NCBI RefSeq assembly: GCF_033473495.1
Contig: NC_088939.1
Coordinates: 4,402,001-4,466,000, forward strand
Direction: 5' to 3'
Origin: Cercospora beticola
Lineage: Eukaryota; Ascomycota; Dothideomycetes; Mycosphaerellales; Mycosphaerellaceae
DNA length: 64,000 nt
Made by a program: the position numbers and the translations under genes. Below, piece by piece: positions 11,310 to 20,963 of this stretch; positions within the stretch are counted from its first letter, which is position 1; the number at the start of each line of letters is the position of its first letter. The notes under the pieces were generated by a model. It saw nothing but the letters and a program-made list of their open reading frames with translations, did no database searches and was not told the origin of the DNA.

Positions 11310-13916
11310 ATGGCTACACCTCTGCATAATTCTCCACTGGCCAATGAGACGGCGAAAGAAGATGGCACTCCTCCTGGCCTTCGACTCGAAGCACCTGCAT
11401 CGGTGACACAGCGCTCGCGCAGGTTGCAGCTTCGCAATGCCGGCTTTCGGGGGCCTGCCGTGAGGAAAATCACGCCCAAGTCCTTGCCGGCCATGCCCAC
11501 GACTGCCCCTGACCTATCGCCATTGTTCACGAAGCAGTCGCAGTCGCAGGCTTCAGATGCAGAAAATGTATCTCCGTCCGGAACACGCGCACGCGACACC
11601 TGCGGTCTTATCAATCACGACTCTGCCGGAGTCCTGCAAGACATTGGGAATGCAGCCGATGGCGCTGGCACCCTGCGAGCAAAGCGAGTGAGACAGCGAG
11701 TGACTTCCACCAACTTCTACACACCCGACGTCAAGCACGGCACCTTTGGCGAACACCTGGGCTCTTCACCTCCGAACACAATTGTGCAGTCAAATCCCAA
11801 GTCACGCTCCATCAGAACACGAGTCTCCAAGATGTCAACCCGGCCGCGGCGATCCATTAGTGCAGAGACCCGTCGCTACGTTGATCATCTCGAAGAGGAG
11901 CTCAGCGCTGCGCAGGCGCAGCTGCAAGCAGTCAACTCTCCGAGTGTGACCCGAGAGCAATCGTCCAATATGCGGCACTTGAAGGCAGAAGTAGCTCGAC
12001 TTCGAGATGAAATTGATGAATGGGAGACACAGTTCGACAATCGTCTGCACGAAGAAGTTTCCAAGTCCCACAAAGCAGAGCAAAGCCTGAGGGCTCAGCT
12101 GCGATCCGTCGAGGAGGAATGCGAGATTTCCAAATACCGGATCCATGAGCTTGAAAGCCAGCTGCGTACCACGACAGAGGCGCTCGATGCCACAGAGACT
12201 GCCAATGTGAACATGGAGAGAAGGATTGAATTCTTCTCCGATCTCATCGCCAGCTCGCCCACGAAGCTCGATCTGCACGCTCAGACACCCGGTCGGCCTG
12301 GCCATTCGAGACTACCATCCATACTGCCACGTTTGCCAACTGCGACTTCTCTATGCAGATCACCGGAGCGTCAATCTTTCACTCGGCCAACATCTCCAAT
12401 GCAAACCCGCTTTAGTCCAGGGCAGCCGATCTCCCCGCACAACGCGATGTTCTCCCCCGACATCCCGTCCTCAGATGAGGATTTCAATCAGTCTGAGCTT
12501 TCCGGTTTTGCCAGTAACAACTCCCAGCAGCCCAACGCAAAGAGACCAATGCGGAGAATGCGTCGATTCGGTGCTGGTAGTCTAGGACCTAAACCGCTCA
12601 TTCTACCATCAACAACACACTGCGAGCACGTTCCAGCTTCAGCACCGCCGTTCGACAGGGGCGAATATCCGTACGATGCGGCATTCGACATGCATGCGGA
12701 AGATGCCTGCTTGGAACCAAGAAGCCCAGAAGTGTATCGCCGTAGGACTGTGAGCAAGACGAGCAGCACTGGCTCGCCTGTGCATCTAGCTGGCTCGCCA
12801 TTTCCAGTATATCAGGAATTCGCCAGCTCGCGTGGCATTGAGGCAGGACCCAATTCGGCCGCGCTTCGCGAGCCCATGTCGCCTTTCCGCAGCACACAAT
12901 ATTCGGACGACGATGACCCCCTCCTGGATAATTTGCTGGGAGAGCACGATACTATAACGAGATCTCACGCAAATACGAGCAACTTTGGGTCTCTTGGCTC
13001 CGCTACTGGCGCGGCTATTGGGCGCAACCTACTAGACGAGTTGGAGGCTGCACAAACACTCTCGAGCGCAGACCACTCGTCACGTATGTTCGAATATGCT
13101 GACTCTGCAGGCGTGGCTGTCGGCTCGAGTTCTAGTCCGTTCGTCTCTGATGCCAGTGGCGAGAGGCCGAGTGAGCGCCTCGAGCGACAGCCAAAAGAAC
13201 GCCTGTCCTCAGACTCAACTGCGGCACTTCCAGCGATGCCTTGCACTCCATCTGTATCACGGCTCCCGCGCAGCGTCAGCAGTAAGACTCTTGGCGTGCA
13301 GTCCATTCGAACAGTTTCGACGCTCGACTCTTTGCGAGACTTCTTCGGCGATGTTTCGGCATCGCCTCTCAGTGTAGCTAAGTACTTGATTCAGAGAGCC
13401 CAGGCTCGCATGCGGATTCCTCGACCACTGCTGTCTATCCAGTGGTGGCTTGTGGGAGTTCTACTTGGTCCAATGGCCAAGAGACGGTTGATCGCGAGGC
13501 AGACTTGCTGCACGCAGTCGAACACGTCGGAGCAGGACCTTCTGGGAGACACAGATTCCAGCATTGCACTTCACGATGGGCTCGACTACGGTCAGCTGTA
13601 TCAGACGCCTCCGCCGTCATCCTCGCCTGCCATTGGGGCCCTTCGAAGCCGTGGCCTTGTTTCCGGCAAGGGCAAGAAGCGAGCGTCGAGCACGTCTAAG
13701 GGGCGAGCTAAGAGCTGTCAACACACCCAGCGTTGGAAGCACTCGCCACTGTTGTGGTTGAAGTTTAGCATGACTTTGGCCGTTGCTGTTGGCATCGCGT
13801 TCAAGGATGGACCTAGCAGCCTCCTGAAGGAAGCGATCTGCAATTGCAAAACAGTGTCGAGTGGGAATTGGAGGCAGACGAAGAGAGACGCGATAGTGTC
13901 GCCGAAGGACGAATGA
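11310..13916 (+). CDS. Coiled-coil protein with C-terminal hydrophobic segment
   Basis: A single-exon protein of 868 aa, starting in an excellent context (AGCCATGGC). I do not recognise a named family. Residues 1-180 are Ser/Thr/Arg-rich and probably disordered. Residues about 185-315 form a long coiled coil (YVDHLEEELSAAQAQLQ, then LRDEIDEWETQFDNRLHEE). Residues 320-690 are again low in structure with many SP sites (TSPMQ, SPERQ, GSPVHL), which suggests regulation by proline-directed kinases. A hydrophobic stretch occurs near residue 700 (LLSIQWWLVGVLLG), and another near 814-831 (FSMTLAVAVGIAF) could anchor the protein in a membrane. The layout recalls fungal spindle-pole or septation scaffold proteins, but that is only a resemblance. 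Confidence 0.75.
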   Translation: MATPLHNSPLANETAKEDGTPPGLRLEAPASVTQRSRRLQLRNAGFRGPAVRKITPKSLPAMPTTAPDLSPLFTKQSQSQASDAENVSPSGTRARDTCGLINHDSAGVLQDIGNAADGAGTLRAKRVRQRVTSTNFYTPDVKHGTFGEHLGSSPPNTIVQSNPKSRSIRTRVSKMSTRPRRSISAETRRYVDHLEEELSAAQAQLQAVNSPSVTREQSSNMRHLKAEVARLRDEIDEWETQFDNRLHEEVSKSHKAEQSLRAQLRSVEEECEISKYRIHELESQLRTTTEALDATETANVNMERRIEFFSDLIASSPTKLDLHAQTPGRPGHSRLPSILPRLPTATSLCRSPERQSFTRPTSPMQTRFSPGQPISPHNAMFSPDIPSSDEDFNQSELSGFASNNSQQPNAKRPMRRMRRFGAGSLGPKPLILPSTTHCEHVPASAPPFDRGEYPYDAAFDMHAEDACLEPRSPEVYRRRTVSKTSSTGSPVHLAGSPFPVYQEFASSRGIEAGPNSAALREPMSPFRSTQYSDDDDPLLDNLLGEHDTITRSHANTSNFGSLGSATGAAIGRNLLDELEAAQTLSSADHSSRMFEYADSAGVAVGSSSSPFVSDASGERPSERLERQPKERLSSDSTAALPAMPCTPSVSRLPRSVSSKTLGVQSIRTVSTLDSLRDFFGDVSASPLSVAKYLIQRAQARMRIPRPLLSIQWWLVGVLLGPMAKRRLIARQTCCTQSNTSEQDLLGDTDSSIALHDGLDYGQLYQTPPPSSSPAIGALRSRGLVSGKGKKRASSTSKGRAKSCQHTQRWKHSPLLWLKFSMTLAVAVGIAFKDGPSSLLKEAICNCKTVSSGNWRQTKRDAIVSPKDE

Positions 13917-15308
13917 ATATGCTACTACGAAGAGGGCATGCCTGACGTGGTTTGCCAGCAATAATGCACAGAACAGGATTCCTGGGACTGGATCAGCCAT
14001 AGTGGCTTGACGGCATGATGTATGAAGCAATGAAGAATACACGATATGAAATATGATGACATCAATTCCAGCCGTGATCTCGCAGTCAAATGCGATTGGT
14101 CTTTGCCAAAGGCGGTTTATGGTACACGTCGAATTCCACAAAGACGAGGTGCTGAAATATGGCACATACGACAGACATGAGGGTCTGATTCGATGCTAGC
14201 TGCGATCGATATCGCCTGCATGGTGCGGGAGAGCTCCCGCACTCTTTTTGTTCATCAGAGCGCATCCAATAATGCTGACTGATACCTCGTGATGCATCAA
14301 AAGCACGCCGCGAATCGAAACTAGGTTTGCCTGGGCACGGTTTTTCGGATTGTTCCACAAGCGCACTGATTACCGCATTGAGTAGGTATTCAGAGCATTG
14401 ATGCATCTATAGCTGACACTGTGGCAGCCACGGGACGAGCAGCAAGTTTTTAGAGCCTGCAGCTGCGCCATTGTGCCTAGGCTGTAGGTTGTCGCTCGTG
14501 GCGGTGTCCGCATGTACTTCATGATTGAGGCCGGATTTCATGAACATGCCGTTGATATCGGACCACGCATGACTGTTCAAACTTATCACCATTCATCATT
14601 GACTCTGTGATCCTAGAGCGTACTTGGGAATGCGCAACATAGTGTCGAGAGATGGTGTTCCAGATGATGATGCCTCGGCAGGTCTTGTCTCACTTTACGC
14701 AACGTGCGATCGCATGTCGCACTTGCAAAAGAAGACCACCAATGGCAAGTCGTCGAATGCGCAAAAGTCAGCCCACACCTCACCTTGCAGAGTTCGACTA
14801 AGCATACCGCGTTGCTTTGCACTGGAATCAAGCTTGCGGCAAAAGCTTCTTGTAGGCTTCGGCCAACCTCAGCAGATGCAGAACAATGTTGTCTCAAATC
14901 GACAGTTGTCAACTTATTGACGATGGAGGCTCTGGAGATGACAGCATATGCATCTTGTGCACGATCACAGACTCACGAGATGTCGCGATTGCCAGCGACG
15001 GTTCTGGTCTCACATTGGAAGTCCTCTAGAAGCTCTGCTGCATTGCAGATCGTTGCGAGATGCAGCAAGCGCATCAGCGACTACTTGCCATGTGCTTCGA
15101 GCTGTGCGTACCTTCGTCGAAGCTTCTCAGGCACTATTGGATCTGCGTGCAGTACCTCCCCTATGTGGTAGCCTTGCAAGTGACCGAGGCAGTGAGGGTA
15201 TTGCGAGGACCAACGATCACTCTATAAGTATGGGTACCTCATTCAACAACATGTGCACCGGCAGACCGACTCTCCACGCACTTGTCCAGTCACAGAATTG
15301 CAATAACA
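13917..15308. other. Intergenic region upstream of the peroxidase gene
   Basis: About 1.4 kb in which I see no gene. The short open frames lack family patterns and overlap each other on both strands. The right end must hold the peroxidase promoter, including the TATA-like site listed separately. Confidence 0.55.
15223..15230 (+). promoter_or_regulatory. TATA-like box of the peroxidase gene
   Basis: TATAAGTA lies 79 bases before the ATG at 15309. The position and sequence suit a TATA element of a regulated, secreted-enzyme gene. It is inferred from sequence only. Confidence 0.45.
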
Positions 15309-16788
15309 ATGGCGAAAGTTCTACTGGCTCTCGCAGCTGCGCAGGGCGCCTTCGCCTATCCATGGGTTGCCAATGTACCAGGCGTCGATTCTTCGATGCT
15401 TCCAAAACGCTCTGCTCGCATGCAGATGCCGAGAGACTCACCGGATTGCCCGTTCAATGCCAATCATGTCCCAGCTGCTCCGATTACTGCTCAGTATCCT
15501 TACCTGGGCGCTATCAATGGAAAGCCTGGTACTGGTAAGGGCGGTATCTTGGTGCCTGCTCCTGGAGATACAGCACATGAGTACCGTGCTCCCAACCCGA
15601 AGACAGATATTCGAGGTCCTTGTCCTGGTTTGTTGCACCCCATTTTTCACATCGGTACACTTCAACTGATGAAGCACAGGTTTGAACGCAGCAGCCAATC
15701 ATGGATTCCGTGAGTCGACCTGTTCCCTGATCTGTTTGACATTGACTAACGGCTTTCAGTTGCTCGTGATGGTATCACAACCTACAACGAACTCGTTGAT
15801 GCGCAGCAGAACTTGTATAATGTCGGGTATGATCTGGCCAATCTCCTTGCCATCGCTGGCGTTGGACTCGATGGCGACCTCATCGGGACCACCAAGTTGT
15901 CCATTGGATGTGATGCCAATTCACGTACGGTGACTCCTGGTAATGTGCTTGCGGATGAACTTGGCCTCAATGGACACAACCATTTCGAGGCAGATACTTC
16001 TTTGACGAGGAACGATTACTTCTTGGCCAATGGCGACAACTATCGATGGAACGCCACTGTAAGCGGAAACAGTACAGATCGTTAAAGGCTACATTGCTGA
16101 CGTTCATTCAGTTGTTCACTCAGATGATGAGCTACTGCCAAGGCAACTGCAACCTCGAACACTTGGCATTGTATCGAGAGTTGCGATACAACCAGTCGAA
16201 GGCTGACAATGGCAATTTCTTCTTCGGACCTGGTTCCTTGTTGCTTTACGGCGCTGCGTCTTTCTTATACGAGCTCATGCCAACCGCAGGCGGTACTGCT
16301 GATGAAGCTGTAAGCATTTCCTGTATGGTTTCTCAATCTCAACGCTGACGTTTTCCCAGACAATGATGTCGTTCTTCGGTGCTGACAAGGTTAATGGACA
16401 ATACGTCTGGAACGGAGGCGAGCGTATCCCGCCTAACTGGCGCAATCGCGTTGACTCCTACGACAACAACAAGGTCGGCTCTCAGATCATCAGGATGTAT
16501 GCACTTCATCCAGTACCTTTCGGCGGCAACATTGGTCGCAACAATTTCAATGGCTTGAACTTCAGCACCTATATCCAGGATGGAAAGTTCAATCCGGATA
16601 CACCAGCCGATGCAATGTGCTTGATCTACCAAGCACTTACTGGTGGCTTTCCTTCTGAACTGGGACAGGTTATCAACATTCCAGTCGACATTTCTAACGC
16701 TATAACTTCGGGCTTATTGCCTATGGCGAAGAATCTTGGTTGCCCGCTCAATCATAACTCGGGTGACAGCGCTTCTGGTGCAGCATGA
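15309..16788 (+). CDS. Secreted family 2 heme-thiolate peroxidase (chloroperoxidase/peroxygenase-like)
   Basis: Five exons: 15309-15627, 15680-15709, 15760-16058, 16112-16309 and 16360-16788. The introns are 50-53 nt with CTAAC/CTGAC branch sites, and the product is 424 aa. A signal peptide (MAKVLLALAAAQGAFA) indicates secretion. The proximal heme ligand Cys is in PCPG, completed by LNAAANHGF across the first splice and followed by ARDGITTYNELVDAQ. IGCDANSRT and the distal FEADTSLTRND motif follow. Family members use hydrogen peroxide to halogenate or oxygenate organic substrates; some ascomycete relatives (StcC type) act in secondary metabolism. The usual distal EHD/EGD triplet reads EAD here, which may alter activity. 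An epoxide-hydrolase-like gene ends 69 bases downstream on the other strand. The ATG at 15309 is chosen because the signal peptide follows it directly. Confidence 0.9.
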
Positions 16789-16857
16789 GAAAAGGTCGCG
16801 AGCGTCAATGACTATTTAGAGATCGAGAGCATTATAATTCTCTCATTCGATCTAGTT

Positions 16858-17853
16858 TCAGTACCTCTCTTTCAGCCAACTCACAATTGCTTCACCAGTC
16901 TCTTGTGGCTTCTCGAGCATCAGCCAATGACTTGCTTGTACTTCCTTCACAGTCACCTCTGGTAAAAGACCTTGTGCCTTCAGACCTTCGATCGCGACAG
17001 CCGGCGCAAGCGGATCCTTCAAAGCTGCAATAAACAAGTACGGTACTTTCACAACGTGATTGCCAGCCTCCAATGCCTGCTGGTCTCGCTGTAGCGTCAA
17101 ACTTTTGACAACTCCCTTATACCACAACATCGGCGCGCGAAATCCGTCCCTCTCAAGTCTGCCAATCCACTGCTTGCGAAACTCTCCGCTCTGAGCATAT
17201 GGAAGAACAGCCTCTGTACCATCACTTCCATCTTTCAACCAGTTTTCGAAGGCATTAGGATAACAGCAAACCTGTTTCATCCTTTCTCCACCTCCGTGCA
17301 AAGCAGTGAACATCCTATCCACATGCGCATCCATCAATTCGTAACCTTTATCAGATGTGAAGAGTGGGAAATACCAGCCTGAGCAATATCCCAGATACTG
17401 CTCCTGCATTTGGCGAATTTTCTCGAAATCAAATGGCTCGGGCGAAGGAGGAGCGTGAGCTGTTCCGAGGGTGATCAGGCCAGAGATGCGGTCTGGGTGG
17501 TATGTGATCAATTTGCTGGACACAAATGCTCCGAAGTCGTGGCCGAGTGTTACTACTTTTTCTAGTTTCTCGGCGTCGAGGATGGAGATTATGTCTTTGC
17601 AGATGGAGTCTAGAGCATAGAGGTTGATGTCGTCGGGTTTGTCTGAGAGGCCATAGCCGATGAGATCAGGCACGAGTACGCCGAAGCCGTTGGGTACGAG
17701 ATAGTCTCGGGTCAGGTCCGCCCAGAGGTCTGAGGAATCTGGACAGCCGTGGCACAGGAGAATTGTTGGTTTGTTGTCTTGAGCTGGGGATGTATAGTAG
17801 TTGTACTTGACTCCGCTTGGCGCTTGGTGAGATTTCTGCTTGAGGTGGTTCAT
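16858..17853 (-). CDS. Alpha/beta hydrolase, epoxide hydrolase-like
   Basis: A single exon of 331 aa with an ATG start. The fold signature of soluble epoxide hydrolases is complete. HGCP forms the oxyanion hole near residue 35. GHDFGA carries the nucleophilic Asp near residue 104, where Asp rather than Ser separates epoxide hydrolases and dehalogenases from esterases. ALKDPLAP supplies the acid residue, and ASHWLMLEKP the catalytic His near the C-terminus. No signal peptide is seen, so the enzyme is probably cytosolic. It would open epoxides to diols. It converges on the peroxidase gene with 69 bases between their stops. A role in processing epoxides made by such an oxidase is possible but not shown. 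A haloacetate dehalogenase-like activity is the alternative. Confidence 0.85.
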   Translation of the reverse strand: MNHLKQKSHQAPSGVKYNYYTSPAQDNKPTILLCHGCPDSSDLWADLTRDYLVPNGFGVLVPDLIGYGLSDKPDDINLYALDSICKDIISILDAEKLEKVVTLGHDFGAFVSSKLITYHPDRISGLITLGTAHAPPSPEPFDFEKIRQMQEQYLGYCSGWYFPLFTSDKGYELMDAHVDRMFTALHGGGERMKQVCCYPNAFENWLKDGSDGTEAVLPYAQSGEFRKQWIGRLERDGFRAPMLWYKGVVKSLTLQRDQQALEAGNHVVKVPYLFIAALKDPLAPAVAIEGLKAQGLLPEVTVKEVQASHWLMLEKPQETGEAIVSWLKERY

Positions 17854-18184
17854 GGTGTCTCTCTAATTGTACTACAGGTGGAGGGTCAACAATGTGTAAG
17901 GACCTCGAAGTTAGGGTTTATTGAAGGTCAGTTGTGAACATGTGTAGCTTCGAGCTCAGCCGCAGTGGGTCGGCAGGATTCGCCAAGGCTACTCGGTACT
18001 ACGAGGGTGGATGTAAACGAGGGGTGCCTCAGTGGATTGTACGGAAATGGAGCGATATCCATGTCGAAGTATTGTTGCAATGAATGTTGCTGGAAAGTCT
18101 TGCTCACAAACATCCGTTTCTTACCTCTTTTTTCCTGGCTCGGCTGACGAAGTATCAGCAGCCTATGAGCATCTACTCTTGCGC

Positions 18185-19120
18185 TCACACATTTCGATGG
18201 TGTCGTAGCGGCGCTTCCCTGCTTTTCCGTTGACGCTGTTCGTCTTCCTCTTTCATATGCTCATGCTGCTCCAACAAGGTCGCGAGGTTCCACAGGATGC
18301 GATCTGTGCTGTCACTTCCATCGTCCAACTTACCATGAGCAGAGATGGTGGGCTGTTGCCCAGCAGGATTCCACTCACTCGTTTGAGGCATTGCACCTCC
18401 AGTGCCGTGCAGGACCATATTCTGCTGTCGCTGCTGTGCGCGATTATATGGGTAGGTCGCTCTGATTCCCCCTGTTCCGCCCGCGCCGTCTGGTTTGTGC
18501 AAAGCTCCGTACTTGAAATCGGTCATTCGATAGAGAGGGGGCTCCGAAACACGTGTGCACTTACTGATATCTCCAGGAGCTGACAGCACCCATGAACCAT
18601 GCTCACCAATTTCTGATTCGAAGATGATCGTGTAACCTTCTCGCAAGGTGCAGTAATTGATTGTGCGCCGATTGACGCTGAAGCTGATTTTCGTGATTTT
18701 GATTATCGATTCGATTCTTTCTGGGGTCCTGGCGGGCAAGGTCGCGGGGAGTCCGTAGTAAACACCTTCCATGATCTTGACAGCATACCGAGTGTGGTGT
18801 TTCGCTATGCGAGCGCTCCCAGCTGGTTCGCCAGCTGGCGTCACCGGTACGCCAGAGTGGTGGCTTACAGTAACACCTTTTTGCTTCGGTGTAGTAGGTG
18901 TCGCTTCTGAACCAGCCACTGGCGACGAAACTCCGGCGCGCGAACTCCTGTTGGTAAAGAGACTGCAGTTTGAGTCAGAAGTGCCGCAGTGGGTTTCATG
19001 AGCTGATACAACTTACGTGTCGGTCCTGAAGTTGCTACGCACCTCATGTGCTCGCTCATGCGAGCGACGAGCTGGTCCGTGAGCAAACCTCTTCGAGCAG
19101 TACTTGCACTGCTGAGCCAT
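18185..19120 (-). CDS. Small C2H2 zinc-finger protein
   Basis: Two exons, 19017-19120 and 18185-18962, with a 54-nt intron (GTAAGT donor, CTGCAG acceptor), giving 293 aa. Exon 1 encodes MAQQCKYCSKRF followed by AHGPARRSHERAH, a textbook C-x2-C-x12-H-x3-H finger at residues 5-25. Exon 2 gives a Ser/Pro/Thr linker, a short ordered part containing KIMEGVYYGLPATLP and INYCTLREGYTIIF, and a Gln/Glu/Lys/Arg-rich C-terminus. The protein may bind nucleic acid or protein through its single finger; no target is suggested. A second consensus donor (GTAAGT, first base 18564) lies inside exon 2. Splicing there would remove 53 nt (frameshift and early stop) or 60 nt (in frame), so the C-terminal half is uncertain. 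Confidence 0.65.
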
Positions 19121-20963
19121 GATCGGGAAGGACGGCGGATTGAAGGCTGCACGAAAGTGTTGAAATCGTGTGAGATATGTCAGTGTGTGTAGTGAAACGA
19201 AACAAGAGGATAATGCATCAATTGGGAGCGTATAGAGAGCGCGATGGGAGCGGGAAAGCCCGTGCCAGCGTTATTGTGAAGTGATTGTCTCCGCTTAGGG
19301 TCTCACAGATCAATAAGTATTGTCCGTTAGTGTACGCCAGAAATAGCTTCTCAGGCCGCAGCCCTGTACAATCATGCTTGCCATGCTGGCTTCTTCTCAT
19401 TCCTTCACCACACTGCAAACTTCAAGAGCACGGTATACTCGCAGCCTCTAGAAAGGGTCAAATTCCAAACGACTTGCATTCCCGAGCGGGCTTCGCGTTT
19501 GTTCGCCTCTTTACCGGACATCGCGAAAACTTGGGAAATGGGGACCTTGAATGCTTCTGTTCGAGATGATGAGCCTGCAACAGCAGCCAGAAATGCCACA
19601 AATGTTCGAGAACTAGACGTGAGTGGCGCAAGAAGGCGAGAGACAATTCAGGTTGCAACGTTGTTTGCCAAAACAAATTACGTCATGAGACGACAGGGGG
19701 GCTCTCACTTCATCTCGCGTACTTCTTTCTTTCAACTACCCATTGTTCTACTTTTTGTTCCTTTTCTACACTTTCACTCTGTGATCATGCATCTCTACCG
19801 TGATGTAGAGCTACTCCCTGTCCGGCACGAAGCCGTAGGATACCGGACGAAGAAAGCACGTCCAGATCTGTGATTTCTGCCCACGTACCCACCATGCTGT
19901 CTTTCAGCATTGACATATGTGTAAGACAGCATTATAGATGAGCAAAGCCACAGTAAACGCACGCAGCAGACTTGCTTGCGACGAACGGGAGCTTGCGTCC
20001 CCATTTGCCCAAATGCATCCTGCACCTGTCCGCTGCCTCCTGGGCTGACCTCACCTGGTGCTTAGGAGCCAGACAAAGTTTAGACAAAGTATTTGAGCTG
20101 ACACTGCCCCTTCGAAAATTACTCTGGGACCACATATACTCAAGAAACGCAAAACATCTTGTCCCCGATAAATCGCACAATGCCTGTGTTCACATTACCA
20201 GTCCTGCTAGTCGCCGAGAGCCTGGACGCCGCCCACAAACAGCCGCAGAAGATCAAGCCTGGGCGAAAAGGCCTTCAACACACCGAAAACTTCACAATGG
20301 GCTTTCTGAAGCCATGATGTCGAAGCTGCCGACACGCCAAATTGGAAAGGTTCTCGTACAAGCAGGACTATTGAACAAGCTTGATTCTCCTGTCCCTCGA
20401 GCTGACTTGACAATTACCTCTGCCCGAATCTGAAAGCTCTCTATGGCTGTGTGGTTGCGTTGTGGCAATCGTGCCAATTATATCACTCCCGGTCATCACT
20501 GCATATATCCAATTGCTCCAACATATACACATCATCTTCTGCACCTCACCGGTTTCAAAGGACTCTAACGACACATATAGCTATGGATTCGACATACAAC
20601 CCTCGGACGAGTCTTCGAGTGACTCGCCACTACTTTCCGATGCTGTCACTTCGATTTTGAGGGCCTCCAAGAATGTCATTGTCCTGGACGCGTGCCCGGC
20701 CGGTAAGATCTGCTAGCACGATACTATGGTGAACCGTCGGCAGACACAGGGATTGTGCGGGCGTGACTTTCTGATGTGCACTTCACGCGCGCGCGTGACT
20801 GTCACGAACTGCGTCCAAACATCAAAAGCAGACCTCCGCGAGCTTCAAACTTGTCACAACAAACCCCCGACCTCGAAAATCATTCCCAGAACGACTCGCC
20901 TCACCTTACAACAATACAGATTTTCTCAGGAGTATCAAGCTCATCGAAACACCACACTACAAC
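19121..20963. other. Intergenic region, no supported gene
   Basis: About 1.8 kb between two divergent genes. Several open frames up to 153 codons exist, but they show no domain or codon pattern I trust. A possible gene remnant near 20.57-20.72 kb is discussed under findings. Confidence 0.5.

Noticed and set aside
19972..20433. 153-codon open frame, plus strand
   Set aside because: Mixed composition without a domain, overlapped by other frames, and no promoter or splice support.
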